Positions 10,880 to 23,746 of a DNA stretch of 64,000 bases are shown here, piece after piece. Source of the stretch: Paramecium octaurelia (taxonomy: Eukaryota; Ciliophora; Oligohymenophorea; Peniculida; Parameciidae); NCBI GenBank assembly GCA_905182995.1, contig CAJJDP010000010.1, positions 1-64,000 on the forward strand. Reading direction: 5' to 3'. The notes under the pieces were generated by a model. That model searched no databases. It had not been told where the DNA came from and saw only the letters and a list, made by a program, of their open reading frames with translations. Each line of letters opens with the position of its first letter. Position 1 is the first letter of the stretch. A program made the translations under genes and the position numbers.

Positions 10880-12189
10880 ATGCTGACTGATTAATCTGTG
10901 ATTACAAAAAGAATTTAGTCAGTTCATTTTGGATATTATACAGCAAAAGAAATAAGAGAAATGAGTGTCAAAGAAATATCAAATCCTAAAGCTTTTGATA
11001 AACTCAATCATCCCATTCGAGGTGGTCTTTATGATCCAGCTTTAGGAGTTTAACCACATGAACGAGGCACTAGATGCGTCACATGTGGTTAAGAGAACAT
11101 GGATTGCACAGGACATGTAGGTCATATTGAATTGCTACTTCCTGTTTACAATCCATATTTAGTAAATTAACTAATGAGTCTAATGAGATCAAAATGCTAT
11201 TATTGTCATAAATTAAGAATAACTAAAGATAGAAAGAAGTTTTATAAAAACAATTTTAAATTACTAAGGTTAGGGAGATTGATTGAAATGAAAAAGTATC
11301 AAAAACTATACATGACAAAATTGAGATTAAACAAATAAACTAAGAATGCTGAAAATAGGAAATAATCTATAACTGCTACTGACACATCAAGAAAGGGAAG
11401 CGATCATAGAAAAGGAAGTGATAATAAAATGCAATGTGATTAAGAAACAGCACCTTAAGAATTCTTAGACATTGAGGATGTTAAATCATAAATCTAAGAA
11501 ATTCTTGATATACTTTAAGTAAAAAAACATCAATCAGAGTACATTGATGGAATTCATTAAACCAGTCATATATTACAAGAACTCAAAATCTTGACAAAAT
11601 AATTTTTTAAAGATATCAATAAAAAATGTCCACACTGCAATAAAGTTTCGCCTAATGTCAGAAAAGAAGGTGTGAGTAAGTTTTTTTTAATGGAAAAAAG
11701 TGAAAAAGGAAGCAAGGATGCCTAAGAGGACTAACAATAATAAGGATCAAATAAGAAGAAAAATCATTATTTAAATCCAATGGAAATTTCAGAACATATA
11801 CATTAATTATGGCGTTGGGATTAAGATTTACTAAAATACATATATGGTAGCATTTATGTTAATGCTAACACGTTAAAAAATGCTAAAAAGGGTTATGAAT
11901 TAAAAAAGATTTCTCCAGAAAATTTTTTTATAGAAGTATTAATTGTTCCAGCCAATCGATATAGACCTGAAAACAAAGTAAATGATCAAACATTTTTGCA
12001 TGGTCATACTGTCACTTACACAAGAATTTTAGAATTCAATTAAGAATTAAAAGTATTAATAACGAATATGACAAATGCTCCTGCTTAAACATAAAGCAGT
12101 ATGGAAGCTTTGAAGCAATCAGACCATATGAAAAATAATTTGAAGAAAATCATTCGATTAGATACAATAATGTAGAAATGGTTAGAACT
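10719..12189 (+). repeat. contig overlap, repeated at 12191-13661
   Basis: 1471 bases recur after the single N at 12190 with a constant offset of 1472. By eye I found no mismatch. It begins in the promoter region and ends inside the coding sequence at KWLEL. Unmerged overlapping contigs are the likely cause. Confidence 0.85.
10880..12189 (+). CDS. RNA polymerase I largest subunit, 5' part only (assembly duplicate)
   Basis: The first 436 codons of the gene described at 12352-17374. It runs from MLTDQSVITKR to an N at 12190, where the sequence restarts 1472 bases upstream. It contains the zinc-binding motif CVTCGQ...CTGHVGH and the following CYYCHK. Because the overlap looks identical, this is the same gene seen twice and not a truncated paralogue. 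Confidence 0.85.
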
Positions 12190-12190
12190 N
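12190..12190. other. assembly gap (single N)
   Basis: Single N at the junction of two overlapping contigs within the Pol I large-subunit gene. Bases from 12191 repeat those from 10719. Confidence 0.9.
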
Positions 12191-12351
12191 TATTAGATTA
12201 TATATTGAATTAATGATTTTAAAAAGTGAATTTTTGATATTTTATGTTTAATTACAAGAATTAGCATTAAAGATGTTAAACTAGCATTAAAATATTATGT
12301 GTGATAAATATGTATAAATTCATATATTAGTTTTATAATAAAATTTAATTA

Positions 12352-15300
12352 ATGCTGACTGATTAATCTGTGATTACAAAAAGAATTTAGTCAGTTCATT
12401 TTGGATATTATACAGCAAAAGAAATAAGAGAAATGAGTGTCAAAGAAATATCAAATCCTAAAGCTTTTGATAAACTCAATCATCCCATTCGAGGTGGTCT
12501 TTATGATCCAGCTTTAGGAGTTTAACCACATGAACGAGGCACTAGATGCGTCACATGTGGTTAAGAGAACATGGATTGCACAGGACATGTAGGTCATATT
12601 GAATTGCTACTTCCTGTTTACAATCCATATTTAGTAAATTAACTAATGAGTCTAATGAGATCAAAATGCTATTATTGTCATAAATTAAGAATAACTAAAG
12701 ATAGAAAGAAGTTTTATAAAAACAATTTTAAATTACTAAGGTTAGGGAGATTGATTGAAATGAAAAAGTATCAAAAACTATACATGACAAAATTGAGATT
12801 AAACAAATAAACTAAGAATGCTGAAAATAGGAAATAATCTATAACTGCTACTGACACATCAAGAAAGGGAAGCGATCATAGAAAAGGAAGTGATAATAAA
12901 ATGCAATGTGATTAAGAAACAGCACCTTAAGAATTCTTAGACATTGAGGATGTTAAATCATAAATCTAAGAAATTCTTGATATACTTTAAGTAAAAAAAC
13001 ATCAATCAGAGTACATTGATGGAATTCATTAAACCAGTCATATATTACAAGAACTCAAAATCTTGACAAAATAATTTTTTAAAGATATCAATAAAAAATG
13101 TCCACACTGCAATAAAGTTTCGCCTAATGTCAGAAAAGAAGGTGTGAGTAAGTTTTTTTTAATGGAAAAAAGTGAAAAAGGAAGCAAGGATGCCTAAGAG
13201 GACTAACAATAATAAGGATCAAATAAGAAGAAAAATCATTATTTAAATCCAATGGAAATTTCAGAACATATACATTAATTATGGCGTTGGGATTAAGATT
13301 TACTAAAATACATATATGGTAGCATTTATGTTAATGCTAACACGTTAAAAAATGCTAAAAAGGGTTATGAATTAAAAAAGATTTCTCCAGAAAATTTTTT
13401 TATAGAAGTATTAATTGTTCCAGCCAATCGATATAGACCTGAAAACAAAGTAAATGATCAAACATTTTTGCATGGTCATACTGTCACTTACACAAGAATT
13501 TTAGAATTCAATTAAGAATTAAAAGTATTAATAACGAATATGACAAATGCTCCTGCTTAAACATAAAGCAGTATGGAAGCTTTGAAGCAATCAGACCATA
13601 TGAAAAATAATTTGAAGAAAATCATTCGATTAGATACAATAATGTAGAAATGGTTAGAACTTTAAGATTGTGTTGTTGGATTAGTTAATTCTGAAAGAGC
13701 TTAAAATAAATAAAATAGAGAAACTCCAGGAGTTAAATAATTATTAGAAAGAAAATAAGGGTTGTTTAGAATGAAAATGATGGGGAAAAGAGTTAATTTT
13801 GCTTGCAGATCAGTGATTTCACCAGACCCATTATTAAGTACTAATGAAGTAGGAGTCCCTACAGTATTAGCTCGAAAATTAATTATACCAGAAAATGTAA
13901 ACTCATTAAATCAATAATATGTGGCTGACTTAATTATGAATGGTCCTGTTTATCCTGGAGCATTATACTTTCAAGAGGATGGCAAAAAAATTGCGCTTGA
14001 ATATTTGACGCCATAATAAAGAATGGCAATAGTAAGAGAATTAGGAAGTGGAGAAAATAAAGTTGTTTGGAGACATTTAAGAACAGGAGATGTCATGTTG
14101 TTTAATAGATAACCAAGTCTTCATAAACCAAGTATTATGGGACATATTGTAAGGGTACTACCAAATGAATAAACAATTAGATTTCATTATGCAAATTGTA
14201 AATCATATAATGCCGATTTTGATGGGGATGAAATGAATCTTCATTTTATTTAAAGTATGATTGGAAGAGCTGAAGGTTATAACATAGCATTAAATGATTA
14301 TTAATATATTTCATAAACGAATGGTAAGCCATTAAGAGAATTAATGCAAGATATGATTGTAAGTAGTGTGTTTTTAACATTAAGAGATACATTTCTTACT
14401 AAATAACAATATATGCAATTAATTTACACTGCAATTTGGAGTTTATTTGAGAAAAACAGTTAAAAAATAGAATTACTTCAACCTGCAATCCTTAAACCAA
14501 AATAACTTTGGACTGGTAAGTAATTGATAAGCAACATTATTAAGATTATAGTAGGTTTGAATGGATATGATCCAGATATAGGATTAAATCTTGAGTCAAA
14601 ATGTAAATTGTCTTCCAAAGAATTACCAGGAATGGCATCAGATGATATTTAAGTATTGATAAAAGACAACGAACTATTATTGGGAATAGTGGACAAAAAT
14701 TAAGTTGGTTCAGGTGCAGATTATGGTATGATGCATGCTTTTCATGAACTATATGGACCTAAGATGACTGGACAATTGTTAACTGGTTTTGCTCGTCTAT
14801 TTGCAGCATATTTGTAATATCATGGATTTACTTGCGGGATGGATGATTTAATAGTAGATGAATTACACGATGAAAAAAGAAGAGTTTTGATTGAAGAGAA
14901 TTTAAAGAAAGGTGTTAAATAAGCTGCTGAATATTGTGGCTATAATGCGTAGATACCAGAATCGATTAATTTATTTAATAGATCAAATTTTGTTTTTGAA
15001 AATGGATAATATAATCATCCAAAATACTTATAAGATATTCATTATTTATAATATGACCATCAAATCTATGAAGCCTTAAGATAAAAAATTTTGATAGAAA
15101 AACATCAAGAAGAGGCTTTAGATTAAGAATACAAGAAAGCTATGACTAAAGTGACTTCAGAAATAGTTGGTTCAACCTTGGGTGGATTATAGAAATTGTT
15201 TCCATTAAACTTGTTTTCGATGATGACTATGACAGGTGCCAAAGGAAGTAATGTGAACCATTCTTAAGTTTCTGCTCTGCTAGGATAATAAGAGTTGGAA

Positions 15301-17374
15301 GGCAGAAGAGTACCTCTAATGCCAACAGGAAGATCTCTTCCCTCTTTTTTACCTTATGATCCGAATCCAAGAGCAGGAGGCTATGTAGCAGATAGATTTT
15401 TGACAGGATTAAGACCACAGGAGTTTTTCTTTCATTGTATGGCTGGTAGAGAAGGTTTAATTGACACAGCTGTAAAAACAAGTAGAAGTGGATATTTATA
15501 GAGATGTCTAATAAAACATCTCGAAGGGCTGATTGTTTAATATGATTTAACAGTGAGAGATAATGATGGATCATTAATTTAATTATTCTACGGAGAGGAT
15601 GGTATTGACACTACAAAAACTAAATATTTAGAAAAGTTTAGCTTTCTGGCTTAAAACAATCAACATTATAAATAACTTTACAGAGTATAGGAGATGAAAT
15701 AGCATTTTAAAACATTAGATGGAGCTTCTGTAGAATTGGAAAATGATACTTTAATGAATGCTTTTAACCCCTCTTAAAATTTAGGAGCTGTTTCAATGAA
15801 AGTCTAAACAACAATGAATGAATATTTGTAAAAATGTTAAAATGAACTCCAGCAAAAAAAAATATCTAATAAATAATTTAAATCATTAGCAAATATTAGA
15901 TATCTTAGGGCATTGATGCATCCTGGTGAAGCAGTTGGATGTGTAGCTGCTCAATCTATAGGAGAGCCATCAACTTAAATGACTTTAAACACTTTTCACT
16001 TGGCAGGACATGGTGAAAAAAATGTCACATTGGGTATTCCTAGATTGAGAGAAATTTTAATGACTGCAACAAAAAAATAAAAAACACCAACTATGTCTCT
16101 TTAATTCTTAAATGCCAACATTGAGAAATCTTAAGCAGATAGATATGCAAAGAGAATGTCAAAATTAGTTTTTCTAGAATTAGTCAATAATATCAAAGTT
16201 AGAGAATACAAAAGATTAACAGAAAATGGAATTCCACTTCATTCATTATTAAGAGGAGTGATATATGAAATTGATGTTGAATTAGAGGATCTCAACTAGA
16301 TCAAATATGTTTTTGGAATTTCAGAAGATCAAATAAAAAATGTAAATATTTATTTAATTTTATAGAAAGTTAATCATGTTTTTATTCCACTATTATTAAA
16401 AATTATTCAGGCAGAGTTAAATAAAAATTCTTCGAGATGTGTTGAGAAGACCAGTTTCCTGAAAACTAAAGAAAATGAAGCTAAAAAGTAAAGAAAGGGA
16501 TCTGATGAGGAGGACGATGATGATGAAGATTAATAAGAAGAATAAGATGATTTATCTGAGCTTAATTAGGATGAAGAAGTACTAAATATTATTAATTAAA
16601 CTTTCGAATAATCAGCATAATAGTATGATATATTTGAGGAATCCCATTAATAATAAGAATCACAAAAAAAATAAACTCCGAAGAAAGAATAGCAATAAAT
16701 ACCTTAGACAACATAACATAAATATTTAGAAAAGGTTGAAGTCCAAAAATAACTAATAAAAGTAGTTATTAAATTGCCTTTAAACAGTAAAAAAATGTTA
16801 ATGACAAATGTTGTAAAAAAAACATTGTCAAACACAGTAATCAATGAAATTAAAGGAATAAATAAAGCAAAGATCATAAAAAATGATAAAAGTGGAGGTG
16901 CATCATTTATGATATATACTGAAGGAGTCAATCTCAATAAAATTAGAAATTTCGATTTTATAAATTTGAATAATATTGATTGCAATGATATTGTTGCAAT
17001 TATGAATGCTTTTGGTATTGAAGCTGCTAGAAATGCCATAATCAAAGAAATTTTAGCGGTCTTTGGAGCATATGGTGTTGCTGTTGATTATAGACACTTG
17101 TATTTAATCGCAGATTATATGACATTTGGAGGACAAATCAGAGCAATGAATAGAATATATATGGATGTAAATATTAATCTAAATATAATAGTTCAACACT
17201 GCTCCATTTGGTAAAATGACTTTTGAAACATCAACCTAATTCTTAACTAATGCTTGTTTGAACAGAGAGACTGATACTTTTAATAACTTAAGTTCGCAGT
17301 TAGTAATAGGAAGAGTTCCAAAAGTAGGATCAAACTTATGTGATGTTTTATATTAATTTGAAACAGAGGAATGA
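12352..17374 (+). CDS. RPA1: DNA-directed RNA polymerase I largest subunit (RPA1/A190)
   Basis: Exons 12352-17166 and 17192-17374 with a 25-nt intron; 1665 aa, close to the usual family length of about 1700. It makes pre-rRNA in the nucleolus as the catalytic subunit of Pol I. Landmarks in order: [17 protein letters not shown], zinc motif [45 protein letters not shown], catalytic loop [13 protein letters not shown] (the three Asp that bind Mg), [13 protein letters not shown], bridge helix [20 protein letters not shown], and trigger loop [20 protein letters not shown]. An acidic insert ([20 protein letters not shown], then Gln-rich) near residue 1390 is typical of Pol I and not of Pol II or III. 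The last exon restores [12 protein letters not shown], which the unspliced frame lacks. The next gene ends 51 bp downstream on the other strand. Confidence 0.96.
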
Positions 17375-17425
17375 AAATGTTTTTATGTTGAAAAATATAG
17401 ATGTAGATTATTTTAGTATTCAAAA

Positions 17426-18454
17426 TCAGATTTAATCTTAATCTTGCTCCTATTTGTTTTCTGTTACTCTATATAATCTGAAAATGCAATAGATCAATAT
17501 GTCAATTCCTAAAATATCGATTAAATTTATCACAATTGATAAATAATTAAAATTTGCAAGTATCATCTTAAATATTAATTTAAATTACATAAACTGTTTA
17601 ACTTCCCAGAGAAAGTGCGACATAGATTGCAGTTACTCCATAAATTATTCTATCTGAGTAGTTCTAGACTATTCTTCTAACAATTTTATCAATAAGTCTA
17701 TTAGAGATAAAAAATACAGGAATAAAAACAAAAACATAAAACGTCATTAAATCAACATAAATAAGTTAAAATGTTAATCTTGCCCAACATTGAATATAAA
17801 TAATTGGTAGTTTGTGAGTTAATTATATAGTACCTTTAATGATTGGAAAGTAGAGCTAAATATAACATCTACAATTACAAGAAAAGGCTTCATCTTTTTA
17901 TTATCTGTTTATTAGTTTATTTATGATTAGGGTATCAATTTTGATCCATGATCAGATTGATTAGTATTTATATTTTTTCTTGCAGTTTCAGGGGCAATTA
18001 AATTTGTCACAAATTAACTATGCTTTCTTATTGTATTTCTGTGTTTGCTTGACTCAGGGGTGGTTTACAGATTGCTATTAGTTGAAATTATGGTTAAGAT
18101 AGTATGATTTTTTATTGATTTTCTGATGTTTGTATGCTTGTTTGATTCATTTTATGTATTGGTTGTTTGAGACAATTTCAAAGTTGTTGCTCTTGATTTT
18201 CTTTTTACTTATTTTTGTTCATCAACATTTGCATCCGGATCTAAGGAGTGATGATGGTGAAAAAAGGATGCTCCTGGGGAAAATAATTAAGGTTTCGTTT
18301 ATGATCTTCTTTATTTTCTTACCTCTAGATAATAACAATAATTACTTTAGTATTTTATAAACTATTATTTTATACATTCAAACTAACTGAGAATCAAAAG
18401 AATAATAAATACAGCATCTATTGAAAGTAAATAGTATAATTAGGAAAAATTCAT
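17426..18454 (-). CDS. hypothetical multi-pass membrane protein
   Basis: Exons 18454-17879, 17855-17589 and 17566-17426; introns of 23 nt (GTAATT...TTTAG) and 22 nt (GTAATT...TTTAAG); 327 aa. It starts MNFSQLYYLLSIDAVFIILL, a signal-anchor or first TM segment. A long Ser/Thr/Asn/Lys/His-rich middle follows (with a HHHH run). The C-terminal third then has hydrophobic segments: LIYVDLMTFYVFVFIPVFFI, IIYGVTAIYVALSL, FNYLSIVINLIDILGIDILI. I do not recognise the family. If the second intron is not used, the protein ends earlier, at 17502, with a less hydrophobic tail; the spliced version looks more natural. The stop lies 51 bp from the Pol I stop and the start 108 bp from the divergent synaptojanin start, as expected for this compact genome. 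Confidence 0.55.
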
Positions 18455-18562
18455 TATTTCTAATATTATTATTTATTTATTTAATAACATTTTTGTTTAA
18501 TATATATCAATCTCTATAGTTTATAAAGATGCTCAATAATCATTCTCCTCATTAATTAAATT

Positions 18563-21251
18563 ATGTTTAAGTCTCAATTTCTTAATAACTTTACAATTCT
18601 CAGGTTGGCATAAAGAATCATTATAAATGCAAATGAACGATCCTTAGGTTTATAAACTGTTCTGATAATTGATAATCAAACTGGAAAAATCTTTGAACAG
18701 CAAGAAGCTCCCTAGATAGAAGGGGAAACTTGTTTGGAAGAGATACAAGCATCATCTATTTTAGGTATATATTAAGGACAGCTTTAAAAATATTTAATTG
18801 TTTGTAAGAAGTGCGAATTAGTGGCTTAAGTATTAAAATAGAAATACTATAGAATTTAATCTGTAGGCTTTATAGGATTTCAATTTTGTTTAGATAAAAA
18901 AATGTATTAAGAAGAGTATGGGCAAATATAATCTATAAAAGAAGTATAGTCTTTTTCTAAATTTATAGTACCTATCGAATCATTTTTACTTTAGTTATAA
19001 TGGAAATCCAGCCTAGCCATTATAGAGCTGCTACAATAATAATTATAGGGATTTTTCAGAATTTTTATGGAATAATCATCTTACAAATAAATTTTAAGAT
19101 TATGACATTCAGCCACAATGGTATTGTAAAATGATTTAAGGTTATGTTGGATAATTTCAAAGTAAACTAGGGAATGAATAGATTAAATATATTTTGATTA
19201 GTAGAAAATGCAGATATTAATCAGGTACAAGATTTCATCATAGAGGAATTAACGATGATGGTTATGTTGCCAATTACGTAGCAACAGAATTCGTAATTAT
19301 GGTTAAAGGGTTTTGTATAAGTCATGTCATTTATAGAGGGAGTGTTCCAACATTTTGGAAACAAAAAGGAATCACAGGATAAGTGAAAATTACAAGAAAT
19401 GAATAGCTATGTGTTCATGCCTATCTTAAGCATTTTAATGATTTGCAAGAATGTTATAAAAGCATAAGTTGTATTAATTTGATGGGGGAAAATACATCTG
19501 AAAGCACTCTAAATGAGGCTTTTAAAAGCTTAGTTGAAAAAAATTAAATAGATGGAGTTAGTTTAGTTCGCATTGATTTTCATAAAATTTGCAAAAATGA
19601 GAAATTTAAATAAATTGATAATTACATTCGAGCTTCAGATAAGGAAAGTATTTAATTTGATTGTTTTGCAATAAACACAGTGAATTAATAAATAATGTCT
19701 TTGCAATAAGGATCATATAGAGTCAATTGTTTAGATTGTTTGGATAGAACTAATGCTTATTAAAGTCGTTTGTGTTTAAGGATAACCGACTTACTACTTG
19801 TAAAATATTAAGTAAATCATGATTTAGATTTACTTTATATGATTGAAGACACTAAAGCTTGTGAGTTCTTGAATTAATATAGAGTAATTTGGGCTGAAAA
19901 TGGAGATGCTATCAGTTAATTATATTGTGGAACAAATGCAACCACCAGTGAATTTACAAAAAAAGGAAGAACCACATTCAAAGGATTTTTTACCCATAAT
20001 TTGGCATCAATTGGAAGATTATTTAATTAGACATTTATTGATTCAACAAAAAATTAAATAATTGAATCTTATTTGCATGGAATCCAAAACTAAAGATCTT
20101 CTCTTTAAATTTATCTGCAAAGTTAAGTTAAATCTTATTGTAAATTTCAGAAATATAAATTATTTGCTTTAACTTGGAATGTAAATGGCAATTTAATTCT
20201 AAATTTGTAAAAAGACGTATTAGAATTTCACTAAGATTATATCCCAGACTTTATTGTCATTTCTTTATAAGAAATATAGTAATATAAAGCTCATAAGATA
20301 ATTGGATAAAATCAAGATATTGTAAATGAATGGATTAAAAGCATTGAATCATCTATAAATATGAATGGAAAGTAATTCTGTTTGGTTTAATAAGAAAATT
20401 TAGTGGGAATGTTGATATTAATATATTCTAAAGTTACTCTTGTCCAACTCATCAGCAAAATTTCAACTGATAGAATTAAAACAGGTCTTGAAGGTCATAG
20501 CGGAAACAAGGGAGCATGTTTAATTCGATTTTAGATCAAAGATTCTGAAATTGCTGTTTGCAATTGCCATTTAGCATCTGGATATGGCAAAAATAAACGA
20601 AGAATGGAAAGTCTTGAAGAAATCCACGAAAAGGCTTTTAAAAATTCAATGAAACCCCTAGATTCATCAGATTATACTTTATTAATGGGCGATATGAATT
20701 TTAGATTGAATTCAAATTAAGCTTCAACTCTGGATCTAATTGAATAACAAAAGTAATTCTACTAGTAAGGCAATTTAAGGTAGGCTGAATAATGTATCAT
20801 TAAACTTTAACAATAAGATTAAGCTTATGAAGCAAAAACAAAATATCCTCTACAGGAATACCAAGAAGCCTGTATTACCTTTTTACCTACATATAAATTA
20901 AATGCTAATCATACATACCAAACAAAGAAATAAGAGTAAATTCCATCTTATTGTGATCGAATTTTTATTAAGACAAATGAATAAGCCTTAATCAAATAAT
21001 TATTTTATAAAAGTATTGAGAGATTTGACAGTGATCACTTACCAGTCACTGCAATGTTTATTATTGATGTAAAATCAATAGATAAAGAAAAAGAAGCTAA
21101 TTTAATAAAGGAATTTACTTAAAAAAGTAATCAATTAGAGGAGGAAGAAAATACTTTAGAAGAATAGCAAAAATATGAAAAATCAGCTACATAAAAGTCA
21201 GAAAATAAAAAAGGAATGTTTTAATAATTTAAGGATAAATTTCTTAAGTGA
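18563..21251 (+). CDS. synaptojanin-like phosphoinositide phosphatase (SAC + 5-phosphatase)
   Basis: Exons 18563-18943 and 18969-21251, intron of 25 nt; 887 aa. The N-terminal SAC domain shows HFYFSYNGNPAQPL, RCRYxSGTRFHHRGINDDGY and the catalytic CX5R loop in RVNCLDCLDRTNAYQ (about residue 390). The C-terminal half is an inositol polyphosphate 5-phosphatase: FALTWNVNGN, FIVISLQEI, GHSGNKGACLIRF, NCHLASGYGK, LMGDMNFRL, PSYCDRIF and the final SDHLPV. The two domains in this order define synaptojanins, which remove phosphates from PI(4,5)P2 and related lipids during endocytosis. No proline-rich tail is present; the protein ends in a charged Lys/Glu/Gln segment. Removing the intron is required to bring the SAC motif into frame (IKE|YLSNHFYF). 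Confidence 0.93.
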
Positions 21252-21837
21252 TTGATTGAAAATAATATTATAATACAATTCAATAATTTCTTTTTTCATT
21301 AACTTATTAGGATTTATAAAACTCACAAAAAAGAAATTAGGTTTTTGTAGAATTGAATTAGTATTTCTTATGATAATTATAGTTGTAGTTTGTATTTTTA
21401 ATTTCACAATTTCTGTAAAATTTAATAATTGATCTTGAAGGACCTTGTAAGAATCAATTTTTAAACTCTCTATGAGGCTAAAAAGCCTAATGACTATAAC
21501 TTTAGCTAATTAATTTTATTATTAAAATCACCAATAATATTATCAAGATTCTTTCTGCTTGTAATTGCAGTAACTGACTTATTCTAAGAATACTTATTTG
21601 ATTTGATTTTATCTGCTCTCTGAAAAGTTTTGAAAAGCCAAAAATTCTGCAACTTTTAAAGGATATTCAATTTCTTTATAATTCGAAAAAGAAAGTTTGC
21701 ACACAATATAATTTCTGAATCTTATCTTAGCACAACTACAGAGGAGATAATAATTAACTAGGTTGTATTATTAAATGGAAAGGGATTCGAAATATTAGGG
21801 GAATATAAGATAGTATGAGTTTGAAATAATTATCAAT
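21252..21837. other. intergenic region, possible small reverse ORF
   Basis: 585 bases between two forward genes. On the reverse strand a frame is open from about 21835 to a TGA at 21404-21406. It reads in part RADKIKSNKYSQNKSVTAIT and NLDNIIGDFNNKINQLK, which looks like protein, but it has no ATG. A second frame runs on to 21198. A small gene with an unseen first exon is possible; a chance opening is as likely because TGA is the only stop. Confidence 0.3.
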
Positions 21838-23678
21838 ATGTCAAATTTAGGATATAAATAATAATAGAATAGATCTATAGGGGTGCCTGATTTCTATAAT
21901 GGTTTTATATCTGAAAATTTTAATTAATTATATAAGTAAATAAAATAGTATTAGATGAACCCAGTAAGAGTGTTTCCTATAAAATTTAATGAGTCACAAT
22001 AATAATCAAACAATCAATAATCAAGTGCTAGTTCTCCATTGCTAAAGAAAAAATAAGTATAATAACAGCCATCAGAAAGATCAAATGTTATAAATATGTC
22101 TCCCGTGATGTAAATAATATGAGATTAATTTAGAAATGGGCAATAATAAAATAAGAGTAAAATGCAACTGAAGAGATATTAAACTATAAGCAATGGAATA
22201 TAAGATGATAAAGTGAAAATAGTAATTTCAAATCAATTATGTTAGATCCAACAATAAAGATTATCTTAGGGATAGCCAATTAGTTATTCTCCAAAGAAAA
22301 GAGTGATCAGTTCAAATTATTAAGAAGTATTTTTAATTAATATTTAGGTACCCTCTCCTACAAAATTACCGAATTTAAAAAAAGCAGAGAATACATCAAG
22401 TTAGGATATTTTATAAAAAATCGATTTAGGATTAGCCCAAAAAAGAAGCAAAAGAACAGATGCAAGCAATGAAGTAACTCCATCGGTATATTTGAATTGA
22501 ATATATTTTTAGAGCAGAGCATAAATAATCAAATTACTTTAAGATACTTCGCCTAAACAGAAAGTTAATAACTCAAGAGCAAAAGTGGAATCTCAAACGA
22601 TTGATTAAGACACAAGCATAAAACCAAGAATGCCTTAGCAAATGGTTATGTTACATGGAAGATCAACGAGTTAGGCAACATTAGTAAATAATCAAACGAA
22701 TGAATATGAAATGCAAGATTATGTTCAATTGTTCTTTTCAAAGTATCAATATTATAAAATAAGGTCTCAAGCTGGTTAAAATGGAAATGGCTAAACAAAA
22801 ACCAATTAAGATAGTGTTATAATTACAAATAATTTAGGCGGAATCAAAAACAGGTATATTTTCTCGGTTTGTGATGGGCATGGTGTCTACGGCCATTATG
22901 TTTCTTAATTAGTCAAAAGAGTGCTTCCAACCATAATAGATCAATAAATTAAGACCTTCATAGGGAAATAAGAATAAGATATAAGTGAAAACTACGAATA
23001 AGAAATTCATAAGGTTTTGAATTCAAGTTTTAATAAAATGACAAAGGACTTGTCGAATTCTGGAATTGATATTACATTTAGCGGAACAACTTGTTCACTG
23101 GTCTTCCTATCCGGACCTCATTTGTGGTGTGCAAATATTGGGGATTCAAGATCTGTAAGTCATTATTCTAAAATTAGATCTTTATTGAATAACAAAATTT
23201 CAATAAATGGCATCTAGTAGAATTATCCAATGATCATAAGCCTGATTTACCTTCTGAGTTTAAGAGAATTATTTCAAATCGAGGAAGAGTTGAACCTTAT
23301 ATCACAGAAATAGGAGAAAAAATAGGTCCGGCAAGAGTTTGGTTATAACATGAACAAATACCAGGTTTAGCTATGAGTAGATCATTTGGGGATTATGTTG
23401 CTTCAACGGTAGGAGTAAGTTCAGAACCTGAGATTATTCATCACAAAATGGATGCTAATTGTGCATTTCTAGTAGTAGCAAGTGATGGAGTATGGGAATT
23501 CTTTTCAAATGAAGAAATCTAAAAAATCGTTATTTCTCATTGGAGTCCAAACATGACAGCTAAAAAGATCGATGAGATTTGCGATATTATTGTTAGGGAA
23601 TCAACTAAAAGATGGTAAGAAGAAGATGAAGTTATCGATGACATATCTATTGTTATTGCTTATCTCCATAGATAATGA
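21838..23678 (+). CDS. PP2C-family protein serine/threonine phosphatase
   Basis: Four exons: 21838-22109, 22134-22485, 22513-23154 and 23178-23678; introns of 24, 27 and 23 nt; 588 aa. The N-terminal 300 residues are Gln/Ser/Lys-rich and probably unstructured (MSNLGYKQQQNRSIG...). The catalytic domain follows: YIFSVCDGHGVYGHYV (metal-binding Asp; Cys replaces the usual aromatic residue before DGHG), FSGTTCSLVFL, WCANIGDSRS, VELSNDHKPDLPSE, GLAMSRSFGDYVAS, FLVVASDGVWEFFSNEEI and DDISIVIAYL. All metal-binding acidic positions of the family seem present. The third intron falls inside GDSRS|IFIEQ and is needed to reach SNDHKPD. Substrate unknown. It converges on the formin gene, stop to stop 68 bp apart. 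Confidence 0.95.
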
Positions 23679-23746
23679 TATTATCTATTCATGTAATGCA
23701 CATCAATTTTTTCTTTATTTTAAATTATTTAATAAATAACCCTTTA

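Noticed and set aside
15227..15574. Reverse 115-aa ORF inside RPA1
   Set aside because: Antisense to highly conserved Pol I sequence around the bridge helix ([18 protein letters not shown]).
18130..18360. Forward 76-aa hydrophobic ORF
   Set aside because: Antisense to a reverse-strand frame that runs in phase through both neighbouring exons of the membrane protein gene; no codon bias or homology.
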